DNA of 29,629 nucleotides, taken from NCBI GenBank assembly GCA_934486705.1, contig CAKSQS010000030.1, forward strand, positions 1-29,629, given 5' to 3'. Under the pieces are notes generated by a model that saw only the letters and a list, made by a program, of their open reading frames with translations, ran no database searches and was not told the DNA's origin. Shown here piece after piece: positions 6,776-13,418 of this stretch. Position 1 is the stretch's first letter. Each line of letters begins with the position of its first letter. The stretch is from an uncultured Eubacteriales bacterium (lineage in GTDB: Bacteria > Bacillota > Clostridia > Oscillospirales > Acutalibacteraceae). The position numbers and the translations under genes were made by a program.

Positions 6776-9700
6776 TTAATTATGAGACCAATCATATTTA
6801 TAGGCTTCAAATGTCACATAAGCGACTTGCGTACTTCCGCCATAACTCATTATAAGCCAAGATGTATTTTCAACTTTTTTTGAAAGTGCCGCTGCTGCTT
6901 TTTCTGTGTCAGATAAATCATAAGCAAAATTATTATACCTATACCACTCGCCCTCTTTTTGTTCAATTCTAAAATCGGTCATTGTGCTGTAAGTTGTTCC
7001 ATACCCCGTTTTAGTAACAGGTATTTTGCCCGTTTTCCAATCAGAATTTGATTTCAATGTAGCATATGAAAGTCCTGAATTGTAAAAGGAATATTTACCT
7101 ATAAATTTTACTGAAACCGGTATTGTTATTGTTTTAAGTGAGGTACATTCATTGAACGCATATTGGTTTATTTGCTCAAGACTTTCCGGAAAAACAATAT
7201 CGTTAAGCCCTGTGCAACTATCAAAAGCATTATTTCCAATCACTTCTATTCCTTCTGGTAAGACTATCTTTTGAATTGTTGTTAATCTTCTAAAAGCGTC
7301 AGCACAAATTTGAGTTACAGCTTTTCCGTTATATGTTTCGGGTATTGTAATAACTGCCATATTTTTCGCCTTTTCACCTGCTTTAACGCCGTAAGTCCCG
7401 TCAGGTAATTCAACAAATATAAGCTCCGAAGTATCTTCGCTGTTTCCGACTAAACCGACATTTTCCTTTGTATTATCAGTATATGTAACCCATAAATAAC
7501 CGTCTATAATCTCTGTTTTAGCTATTCCCCTGCCGATATCGCCTTTTTCACCTTTAAGCGCGGCAAGCCATTCATCCTGTGTACCGGTATACTCCGGGTG
7601 GGCGGCAATATACAACTCGTAAGCCGATTTTCCGTCTACGCCGTTTGAGCCTTTAGCGCCGGTGTCGCCTTTATCTCCCTTATCGCCTTTAGCACCCTTA
7701 ATATTGCCCAGAGATATTACTGCACCGCTTTCGCCGTATTTAACCGAAAGGTCGCCGCTTTCGCTGAGGGTTAAAATCGGGGTCAAGCCGTCTTTACCGT
7801 TTTCGCCGTCCTTGCCCTTTATCGGACCTATTTTATCGGAGCTTGTTCCGTCGGTATAATCAAACACAAGGCAAAAATCCGTGGTTAATGTAACCTTAGA
7901 TATTCCGTTGCCGTTCTTGCCGTCTGCGCCCACTACCGTTTTATCAATTATTATCGGGTCGCCCTCGGATAATGTAATAACTAACTTGTTATCATCATTT
8001 ATTTTAACGCCGGTAACGCTTACGCCGTCAGCACCCTTGTCTCCTTGGTCGCCTTTATCTCCCTTGTCTCCTTTATCACCTTTGTCTCCCTTATCGCCCT
8101 TTTCGCCTTGTGCACCTGTCTCGCCTTTTTCGCCTTGTGCACCCTGTGCGCCTGTCTCGCCTTTTTCACCCTGTATGCCCTGTTCACCTTGTATACCTTG
8201 CTCGCCCTGGTCACCCTTGTCACCTTTAGCGCCTTGCTCGCCGCGTTCGCCCCGTATTCCTTGTTCTCCTTTTTCGCCTTGTATGCCCTGCGCGCCTTGT
8301 GCGCCGGTCTCACCTTTCTCACCCTGTATGCCTTGGTCGCCCTTGTCTCCCTTTTCACCCTTAGCGCCCGTGGCTTTTATTTGGGTGGAAACATATGTAA
8401 GCCCGTTATCGGTTGAAATTTCCCATTCGTTTGTATTCGGGTTTATTCTTATTTTAGGCGAAATTCCGTTGTCACCCTTTTCACCCTGAACACCCTGTTC
8501 ACCTTGTATACCTTGCTCGCCTTGGTTGCCCTTGTCACCTTTTTCGCCTTGTATACCTTGCTCGCCTTGGTCACCCTTGTCGCCTTTAGCGCCCTGCTCA
8601 CCGCGTTCGCCCTGTATTCCTTGTTCTCCCTGTTCTCCTTTTTCGCCTTGTATGCCCTGCTCGCCTTGGTCGCCTTTGTCTCCCTTGTCACCCTTAGCGC
8701 CCGTGGCTCCGGTTGCTCCGGTATCGCCCTTTTCGCCTTTCTCGCCTATTGCGCCGAGTGCCGATATATTGGTAGAGGTCCAGTTTTCGCCGTTGTCCTC
8801 TGAAATTTCCCAGCAACCGCTTTCGGCGTTTATTCTTATTTTGGGTGAAATACCGTCTTTTCCGTCAGCACCCTTTATATTTTCAAAGGTAAATGTGCGC
8901 CCGGTGCTTAATGTAACAGTCATTGTGCTGCCGGTAATGCTGATATCGGTTATGCTGTCGCCCTGTTCACCTTTCTCACCCTGTATACCCTGTTCGCCTT
9001 GGTCGCCTTTATCTCCCTTGTCGCCCTTTGCGCCTGTAGCTCCCGTTGCGCCGGTATCACCCTTTTCGCCTTTCTCACCCTGTACGCCCTGCTCGCCTTG
9101 GTCGCCTTTATCTCCTTTGTCACCCTTAGCACCCTGTATACCTTGCTCACCCTGAGCACCGGTGTCGCCCTTATCACCTTTAAGACCGCTTGCGCCCACA
9201 ATTTTGCCTACATTTATGGTTTTATTATCGGAAAAGGTAATAACAAGCTCACCGTCGGCATTAACCGATGTTCCGCTTATGCTTACGCCGTCAGTACCGT
9301 TCGCTCCATCCTTGCCGTCCTTACCGTCACTGCCGTTTATTCCGTCTTTACCGTTTGCGCCGTCCTTACCGTTTGCTCCGTTTTTGCCTACGGCATTTCC
9401 AAGGTTAAGCTCGGTGCCGTCGGAAAGAATAAGCACAAGCTGACCCGCCGCATTAAACGACGCGGTTTTAATGCTTTTAAACCCGCTTGAAACCAAAGCG
9501 TTAAGGCTTTGCGTCCATTCGTTTTCAGTACCCTTATAGCCAGCGTTTACCGCTGTTTTATAGGCGGAGTCGCCCTTAAGCGAGACAAGCCACTCCTGCA
9601 ATGTGCCGCTGTAGCCCTCGCTTACCGCCAATTCATAAGCCGAAAGCCCGTTTTTAATTTTCGCCGCCGACTGCACAGCGCCCTGCTTATTTACAATAAT

Positions 9701-9784
9701 ACTTGTTCCGGCTGACAGCAGAATAACTAATATAATCGTAACCGCAACCGTTATCAATCCTTTGAGTTTTTTCTGTTTTGCCAT
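6776..9784 (-). CDS. Collagen-like surface protein with leucine-rich (BspA-type) C-terminal repeats
   Basis: 1002 residues from the ATG at 9784 (GGGGAG six bases upstream). A basic N-terminus (MAKQKKLK) precedes one membrane segment (about 9-30), a signal anchor or uncleaved signal. Next are SAYELAV..GYSGT..EWLVSLKG modules (about 47-95), then Gly-X-Y collagen triplets rich in GDKGDKGD and GEQGIQGEKG in blocks near 131-163, 195-278, 343-438, 471-586 and 693-725. The blocks are separated by short beta-rich modules such as ISPKIRIN...WEIS. Residues about 806-911 are LRR_5/BspA-like repeats (ICADAFRRLTTIQKIVLPEGIEVIGNNAF type), followed by about 90 unclassified residues. No LPxTG anchor is visible. 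Likely exposed on the surface and trimeric. Expression appears controlled by the invertible promoter upstream. Confidence 0.9.
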   Translation of the reverse strand: MAKQKKLKGLITVAVTIILVILLSAGTSIIVNKQGAVQSAAKIKNGLSAYELAVSEGYSGTLQEWLVSLKGDSAYKTAVNAGYKGTENEWTQSLNALVSSGFKSIKTASFNAAGQLVLILSDGTELNLGNAVGKNGANGKDGANGKDGINGSDGKDGKDGANGTDGVSISGTSVNADGELVITFSDNKTINVGKIVGASGLKGDKGDTGAQGEQGIQGAKGDKGDKGDQGEQGVQGEKGEKGDTGATGATGAKGDKGDKGDQGEQGIQGEKGEQGDSITDISITGSTMTVTLSTGRTFTFENIKGADGKDGISPKIRINAESGCWEISEDNGENWTSTNISALGAIGEKGEKGDTGATGATGAKGDKGDKGDQGEQGIQGEKGEQGEQGIQGERGEQGAKGDKGDQGEQGIQGEKGDKGNQGEQGIQGEQGVQGEKGDNGISPKIRINPNTNEWEISTDNGLTYVSTQIKATGAKGEKGDKGDQGIQGEKGETGAQGAQGIQGEKGEQGIRGERGEQGAKGDKGDQGEQGIQGEQGIQGEKGETGAQGAQGEKGETGAQGEKGDKGDKGDKGDKGDKGDQGDKGADGVSVTGVKINDDNKLVITLSEGDPIIIDKTVVGADGKNGNGISKVTLTTDFCLVFDYTDGTSSDKIGPIKGKDGENGKDGLTPILTLSESGDLSVKYGESGAVISLGNIKGAKGDKGDKGDTGAKGSNGVDGKSAYELYIAAHPEYTGTQDEWLAALKGEKGDIGRGIAKTEIIDGYLWVTYTDNTKENVGLVGNSEDTSELIFVELPDGTYGVKAGEKAKNMAVITIPETYNGKAVTQICADAFRRLTTIQKIVLPEGIEVIGNNAFDSCTGLNDIVFPESLEQINQYAFNECTSLKTITIPVSVKFIGKYSFYNSGLSYATLKSNSDWKTGKIPVTKTGYGTTYSTMTDFRIEQKEGEWYRYNNFAYDLSDTEKAAAALSKKVENTSWLIMSYGGSTQVAYVTFEAYKYDWSHN

Positions 9785-9815
9785 AATTAACTCCCCTTTT
9801 TTTACTACTGCAATT

Positions 9816-9837
9816 ATCAAAAGGTATACTTTTTGAT
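9816..9837. other. Putative invertase crossover site L
   Basis: A 22-bp near-palindrome with outer arm ATCAAAAGGTA and inner arm TACTTTTTGAT; the arms differ from perfect symmetry at one pair. The symmetry extends outward through CAATT/AATTG (9811-9842). Counting the adjacent TT and AA gives a 26-bp site with TTATCAAAA/TTTTTGATAA ends, resembling Hin/Gin-type crossover sites. The central dinucleotide is AT (9826-9827). Confidence 0.75.
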
Positions 9838-9972
9838 AATTGTGTGGAAACATTTTTTAAGCTGATTTCAGTCGTTAAAAATAACAAAATTTGAAAATTT
9901 TTCCATTAAGGTATTGATTTTTAGGGCATAATATGATATATTTTTAATCAGAGTATCAACTATCAAAAAGTA
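9827..9972. other. Putative invertible promoter segment (about 146 bp)
   Basis: This DNA lies between the centres of sites L and R, which are exact reverse complements of each other over 22 bp. It is AT-rich, holds no ORF and contains one good promoter, currently pointing right, away from the collagen gene. Inversion would place the promoter's -10 at about 9857-9862 on the minus strand, giving a leader of about 65 bases to the ATG at 9784. The segment is missing from the second copy of the locus. Confidence 0.7.
9914..9942 (+). promoter_or_regulatory. Promoter inside the invertible segment (present orientation: OFF for the collagen gene)
   Basis: -35 TTGATT at 9914-9919, a 17-bp spacer, then -10 TATATT at 9937-9942 with an extended -10 TG just before it. 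In this orientation the transcript would run only into the terminator at 10006-10048. Minus-strand alternatives in the segment are weaker (TTGATA with a 15-bp spacer to TATCAT; TGGAAA-16-TATTTT). Confidence 0.6.
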
Positions 9973-9983
9973 TACCTTTTGAT
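9962..9983. other. Putative invertase crossover site R
   Basis: The exact reverse complement of site L over 22 bp: inner arm ATCAAAAAGTA, outer arm TACCTTTTGAT, central AT at 9972-9973. Flanking ACT/AGT extends the symmetry to 28 bp. Confidence 0.75.
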
Positions 9984-10005
9984 AGTCGAATTATAACGCA
10001 AGCAC

Positions 10006-10048
10006 AAAAAGCAGCCCGTCAGAGTTTAAAAACGGCGGGTTGCTTTTT
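10006..10048. terminator. Bidirectional hairpin terminator behind the invertible segment
   Basis: AAAAAGCAGCCCG pairs with CGGGTTGCTTTTT, with T tracts on both strands. On the plus strand it would stop the promoter at 9914-9942; on the minus strand it blocks read-through from the right into the collagen gene. Confidence 0.8.
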
Positions 10049-10084
10049 CGTCTCTAAAATATTTTAAGAAGTATTTTAAGCCCG

Positions 10085-10225
10085 TAACAATCCCTCAGTC
10101 AAAACCTATGGTTTTGCCAGCTCCCTTTACACAAGGGAGCCTATTTTGCAAAACAAAGGCTCCCTTCTTTTCGGCTTTGCCGAAATAGAGGGGAGCTGTC
10201 GAGTGAAACGAGACTGAGGGGTATT
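10085..10225. repeat. Double-hairpin intergenic repeat, element C
   Basis: Two inverted units: TAACAATCCCTCAGTC..GCCAGCTCCCTTT..AAGGGAGCC, then GGCTCCCTT..GGGGAGCTGTCGAG..GAGACTGAGGGGTATT. Internal stems are AAAACC/GGTTTT and TTTCGGC/GCCGAAA. A further fragment (TGTAACAATCCCC) lies at about 10259-10271. No gene is seen in 10049-10298. Confidence 0.75.
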
Positions 10226-10298
10226 CATTTGAACTTAAATTTTCACTGTGATTTAGCCTGTAACAATCCCCTTGCGGCAGTTTGTGCAAACCACAGTT

Positions 10299-10967
10299 TC
10301 ATCTATCTATAATACTGCGTAATTTTGCAATATTTTCTTTAATTGTTCCGTCCTTTGAAAATACGCCCGAGGTTCCCGATACAAAAATATTCGCCCCCAT
10401 TTCACTCATAAGCGCCGCATTGTGAAAGCTTACGTTCCCGTCAACCTCAATTTCAATATTTTCATAGCCCTTTTCATCAAGATATTCCCTGAGGCTTTTA
10501 ATTTTTGCAAGAGCAGAGCCTATAAGCTTTTGACCCGCAAAGCCGGGGTCAACGGTCATAACAAGCACCGCGTCAATATCGTCTAAAATATTTTCAAGCG
10601 CACATATCGGCGTGCCGGGATTAAGCGCCGCTAAAGCCTTGCAGCCCTTAGCTTTAACCGCTGCAACCGCTTTGTGAATGTGCGGGGTTGATTCGCAGTG
10701 CACCGCCACATAATCGTTTGACGATAATTGAAACCAATCAAGCTTACTTTCGGGATTTTCCACCATTAGGTGAATATCAAGCGGAATGGCTGTATTGGCT
10801 TTAAGTATTTTCACAAAATCCGTGCCCAAGGTGTAATTCGGCACAAAGCAGCCGTCCATAATATCAATATGAAGCATATCAATTTTATTTTCTTCAAACT
10901 GCCTTATGCAATTTTTCAAATCAAAAAAATCGGCACACATAACCGAAGGGGAAATTTTCTTTTTCAT
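10299..10967 (-). CDS. Ribulose/allulose-phosphate 3-epimerase family protein (AlsE-like)
   Basis: 222 residues, a TIM-barrel cytoplasmic epimerase. Metal and catalytic residues are visible: His33 and Asp35 in HIDIMDG, His66 in DIHLMV and Asp176 in EVDGN. The flexible loop MTVDPGFAGQ and the phosphate-binding end VSGTSGVF are present. SPSVMCADF, HIDIMDGCFVPNYTLG and IEVDGN...GTSGVF resemble D-allulose-6-phosphate 3-epimerase more than housekeeping Rpe, and a catabolic role suits the neighbouring dehydrogenase and DeoR regulator. Substrate is inferred; ribulose-5-phosphate is the alternative. It starts 18 bases after the dehydrogenase stop, in one operon. Confidence 0.88.
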   Translation of the reverse strand: MKKKISPSVMCADFFDLKNCIRQFEENKIDMLHIDIMDGCFVPNYTLGTDFVKILKANTAIPLDIHLMVENPESKLDWFQLSSNDYVAVHCESTPHIHKAVAAVKAKGCKALAALNPGTPICALENILDDIDAVLVMTVDPGFAGQKLIGSALAKIKSLREYLDEKGYENIEIEVDGNVSFHNAALMSEMGANIFVSGTSGVFSKDGTIKENIAKLRSIIDR

Positions 10968-10985
10968 ATTGTCCGCTGTCTCCCG

Positions 10986-11984
10986 TCAGTTCATATTTAA
11001 AATGACCTTATTGTAAAATTCTGTTTTGTTTTTCATCATTTCAAAAGCGGCGTTACATTCCGAAAGCGGGAAATTGTGCGTAATAAGCGCCTTAACGTTA
11101 AGTCTGCCGTCAGCCATTGCCTTTATGCTTTCCCGCCAGTCGTTCACCGCATCGTTATAAGAGGAATTCCAGGTGCCGTTTATACACAGCTCCTTACGGA
11201 GAATGTGCCAATATGTATTTTGCGACATTGTAATTTCGCCCGCCGGGTTTCCCATAAGCACCATTCTGCCGTGCGGCTTTACCGCTTCAAGGCATTTTTG
11301 CAGAGCGTCGGAATACCCCGTTCCCTCAAGCGCGCAATCGGCAGCAATGCCGCTTTCGTACTCGTAAAAGCCAAGTGTTTTTGCAAATTCAAGCTTTCGT
11401 TTATCAATATCGGTATAATATACCCTCTTTGCGCCGAAAAGCACAGCCCACTGCCCCGCTATAAGACCTATAGGACCCGCTCCCGATATGAAAAGGGTCT
11501 CTCCCTTTGATATTTCAAGCTTTCCCACCGCGTGCTTAGCAACCGACACAGGCTCGCACATTGCCCCCTCGTCATAGCTTAAATTCGGCGGCATTTTTAC
11601 AATATTCCACCGCTTAACCGCAATGTACTCGGTCATTCCGCCATCGCGTCTTGAGCCGTAATAATCGTAATTTTCGCAGGTGGCATAGTCGCCGTTTTTG
11701 CAGCTTTTACACTTAAAGCAGGGCAAAAGCGGGAACACGCATACATTTTCGTTTGTAAGCCTTTCAAGCGGGTCAAACACCACCCTGCCCGAAAACTCGT
11801 GCCCTATTACCGTGGGAAAGGTGTATGTGCCTTTAACATACACCCTGCTAAGATCACTGCCGCAAATTCCGCAGCTTTTCACCTGCACTATAACCTCATC
11901 GCCGCCACATTCGGGAAAAGCCGCGTCCTCATACCGTAAATCACCTATACCGTATAATTTTGCGCATTTAACGGTACGTTTCAT
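10986..11984 (-). CDS. Zinc-dependent medium-chain polyol dehydrogenase, galactitol-1-phosphate 5-dehydrogenase-like
   Basis: 332 residues from the ATG at 11984 (GAGGG seven bases upstream); the frame stays open upstream but has no better start. Catalytic zinc ligands are Cys41 (GICGSD) and His62-Glu63 (GHE). The structural zinc lobe has Cys89, 92, 95 and 103. The NAD-binding turn is GAGPIG at 167-172. The stretches PLLPCFKC, YDYYGSRRDGG and EYIAVKR match GatD-type enzymes closely, so the substrate is probably a hexitol phosphate or related polyol. It is divergent from the DeoR gene and co-transcribed with the epimerase, giving an oxidation plus epimerisation module. No transporter is adjacent. 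The exact substrate is not determined. Confidence 0.88.
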   Translation of the reverse strand: MKRTVKCAKLYGIGDLRYEDAAFPECGGDEVIVQVKSCGICGSDLSRVYVKGTYTFPTVIGHEFSGRVVFDPLERLTNENVCVFPLLPCFKCKSCKNGDYATCENYDYYGSRRDGGMTEYIAVKRWNIVKMPPNLSYDEGAMCEPVSVAKHAVGKLEISKGETLFISGAGPIGLIAGQWAVLFGAKRVYYTDIDKRKLEFAKTLGFYEYESGIAADCALEGTGYSDALQKCLEAVKPHGRMVLMGNPAGEITMSQNTYWHILRKELCINGTWNSSYNDAVNDWRESIKAMADGRLNVKALITHNFPLSECNAAFEMMKNKTEFYNKVILNMN

Positions 11985-12024
11985 ATTTTTTGCCCTCTTT
12001 ACAATAGTTTTGTTATGTGATAAA

Positions 12025-12053
12025 ATTATAATCAAATATGCGCGTTTTCGCAA
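12025..12053 (-). promoter_or_regulatory. Promoter of the dehydrogenase-epimerase operon
   Basis: Minus strand: -35 TTGCGA at 12053-12048, a 17-bp spacer, -10 TATAAT at 12030-12025. An inverted pair TTATGTGAT (about 12013-12021) and ATCACATAA (about 12079-12087) brackets this promoter and the divergent one and may be an operator. Confidence 0.7.
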
Positions 12054-12068
12054 TAAACGGCGCAAATA

Positions 12069-12098
12069 TTGATTAACAATCACATAAACGATTATAAA
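12069..12098 (+). promoter_or_regulatory. Promoter of the deoR-type regulator gene
   Basis: -35 TTGATT at 12069-12074, an 18-bp spacer, -10 TATAAA at 12093-12098. Divergent from the dehydrogenase promoter. Confidence 0.6.
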
Positions 12099-12108
12099 TA
12101 AGCACATA

Positions 12109-12124
12109 CGAAACAAAACGAAAG
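12109..12124. promoter_or_regulatory. Probable DeoR-family operator
   Basis: CGAAACAAAACGAAAG is a CGAAA-type repeat of the kind bound by DeoR-family sugar regulators (AgaR/GlpR-like sites). It overlaps the ribosome site of the regulator gene, which suggests autoregulation. Confidence 0.45.
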
Positions 12125-12135
12125 CAGGTAAATAA

Positions 12136-12831
12136 ATGTACGGCATAGAGCGTCAGGAAAAAATACTAAGCCTATTATCGGAAAATGTAAGCATAAGCGT
12201 TGCTAAGCTTTCAAAGCTTCTTTATGTAAGCCAGCCCACCGTCAGGCGCGATTTAAACGAGCTGGAGCGGCAAAAAAAGGTGATACGAACGCACGGCGGA
12301 GTTGTAATAAGAAATGCCCCCGATAACGAAATACCCCTTTTATGGCGGGAGGAGCAAAACAACGCATCAAAAAAGAAAATAGCGGAAAAAGCCGCGGAGT
12401 ATATACATAACGGCGATATTATTTTTATGGACGCATCTTCAACCGTTTCTTACATAATACCGCATTTAAAGGCCTATAGCGATATAATAGTCGTTACAAA
12501 CAGCCCTAAAATATCGCTTAAATTGGGCGAGCAGCGCATAAAAAACTACTGCACGGGCGGGCTGCTGCTTTTTCACTCAATAGCCTATATAGGCTCGGAA
12601 ACCGAAAAGTTCATTTCTCACATAAACGCCGATATATTCTTCTTTTCCAGCCGCGGCTATACCGAGGAGGGCTTTATAACCGATTCCTCTATAGAAGAAT
12701 CCTGCGTTAAAAAGGCTATGCTTAAAAACTCCGCCAAAAGCTTTTATTTATGCGACTCAAGCAAGAAAAACAAAAAATATATGTATAATATCTGCGCGAC
12801 GAATGAAGTAACGGTGATTACCGAGCCCTGA
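12136..12831 (+). CDS. DeoR/GlpR-family transcriptional regulator of sugar metabolism
   Basis: 231 residues. The N-terminal DeoR helix-turn-helix is plain: RQEKILSLLSEN, then VSQPTVRRDLNELERQKKVIRTHGG (about 31-55). The C-terminal DeoR effector domain binds sugar phosphates in this family (DASSTVSYIIPHL, VVTNS and the GSETEKFI region). It is divergently transcribed from the dehydrogenase-epimerase operon, so it most likely represses that operon and responds to its phosphorylated sugar. GCAGGT precedes the ATG. Slightly shorter than usual at the C-terminus, but no missing domain is evident. Confidence 0.92.
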   Translation: MYGIERQEKILSLLSENVSISVAKLSKLLYVSQPTVRRDLNELERQKKVIRTHGGVVIRNAPDNEIPLLWREEQNNASKKKIAEKAAEYIHNGDIIFMDASSTVSYIIPHLKAYSDIIVVTNSPKISLKLGEQRIKNYCTGGLLLFHSIAYIGSETEKFISHINADIFFFSSRGYTEEGFITDSSIEESCVKKAMLKNSAKSFYLCDSSKKNKKYMYNICATNEVTVITEP

Positions 12832-12844
12832 AATTCTCGGACGC

Positions 12845-12894
12845 AAAAAATTGCCCTTTAATCAAGCCGTACAGCCTGGTTAAAGGGCATTTTG
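12845..12894. terminator. Bidirectional terminator between deoR and the truncated collagen copy
   Basis: TGCCCTTTAA (12852-12861) pairs with TTAAAGGGCA (12880-12889), with T or A tracts on both sides. It serves the regulator gene on the plus strand and the broken gene copy on the minus strand. Confidence 0.75.
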
Positions 12895-13281
12895 TAAATT
12901 GATATTATTCCGGCAGTGCGACAGTGTATTTTTTTTACGGCTGCCGCACCGTAAAGCGCGGTTATAAGCTCGGTTACAGGCATTGCAAACCAAAGCGTTA
13001 AGGCTTTGCGTCCATTCGCTTTCAGTACCTTTATAGCCCGCGTTTACCGCTGTTTTATAGGCAGAATCGCCCTTAAGTGAAACAAGCCACTCCTGCAATG
13101 TGCCGCTGTAGCCCTCGCTTACCGCCAATTCATAAGCCGAAAGCCCGTTTTTAATTTTCGCCGCCGACTGCACAGCGCCCTGCTTATTTACAATAATACT
13201 TGTTCCGGCTGACAGCAGAATTACTAATATAATCGTAACCGCAACCGTTATCAATCCTTTGAGTTTTTTCTGTTTTGCCAT
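12880..13281 (-). pseudogene. Truncated duplicate of the collagen-like gene (N-terminal 98 codons)
   Basis: The ATG at 13281 and the next 97 codons match the intact gene with one amino-acid change (ESEW for ENEW), including the membrane anchor and EWLVSLKG modules. After NALV the sequence leaves the homology, at about 12987, and runs into 35 unrelated codons ending inside the terminator. All collagen and leucine-rich domains are missing. Most differences from the intact copy are silent, so the break is recent or the part was under constraint. Its upstream region has only one recombination site and lacks the promoter segment, so it is probably silent. It could still encode a small membrane protein. 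Confidence 0.8.
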
Positions 13282-13311
13282 AATTAACTCCCTTTTTTTA
13301 CTACTGCAATT

Positions 13312-13333
13312 ATCAAAAGGTATACTTTTTGAT
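13312..13333. other. Single crossover site S (possible excision scar)
   Basis: Identical over 22 bp to site L. Its left flank (CTGCAATT) equals that of L. Its right flank (AGTCAAATTATAATGC) matches the right flank of R (AGTCGAATTATAACGC) with two changes. This is what would remain if the segment between L and R were lost. Confidence 0.75.
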
Positions 13334-13355
13334 AGTCAAATTATAATGCAAGCAC

Positions 13356-13399
13356 AAAAAGCAACCCGTCAGAGTTTAAAAACGGCGGGTTGCTTTTTT
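13356..13399. terminator. Hairpin terminator after the serine recombinase gene
   Basis: AAAAAGCAACCCG pairs with CGGGTTGCTTTTTT, with T tracts both ways. It is the copy of the 10006-10048 terminator, 20 bases past the recombinase stop. Confidence 0.8.
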
Positions 13400-13418
13400 G
13401 TATGCAAGAATCATTTGT

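Larger units (their letters stand above)
9490..10048 (-). repeat. Direct duplication, copy 1 (collagen gene 5' end plus upstream region)
   Basis: This block (first 98 codons, leader, recombination site and terminator) is repeated at 12987-13399 in the same orientation with only a few differences. In the coding part I count about eight base changes with one amino-acid change. Copy 1 differs by carrying about 146 extra bases between two inverted sites. Confidence 0.9.
12987..13399 (-). repeat. Direct duplication, copy 2
   Basis: Same content and direction as 9490-10048 but lacking the 146-bp segment between the crossover sites. The pair brackets the sugar module, and the spacing between copies is about 3.5 kb. 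Confidence 0.9.

Noticed and set aside
8020..9201. Regular 9-base repeats resembling a CRISPR or satellite array
   Set aside because: The repeats are in-frame collagen triplets with no spacers of constant length.
7662..9490. Long plus-strand frames rich in Pro-Ser or Leu-Ala opposite the collagen gene
   Set aside because: They are mirror images of the Gly-X-Y codon periodicity on the other strand; no ribosome sites and no family resemblance.
9984..10000. TATAAT on the minus strand just outside site R as a constitutive promoter for the collagen gene
   Set aside because: No acceptable -35 at 16-18 bases; the upstream position falls in the GC-rich terminator stem. Kept only as a possibility to be tested with transcript 5' ends.
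9490..13399. A composite transposon carrying the sugar genes
   Set aside because: The flanking repeats encode no transposase and have no terminal inverted repeats or target duplications that I can see; a duplication explains them better.
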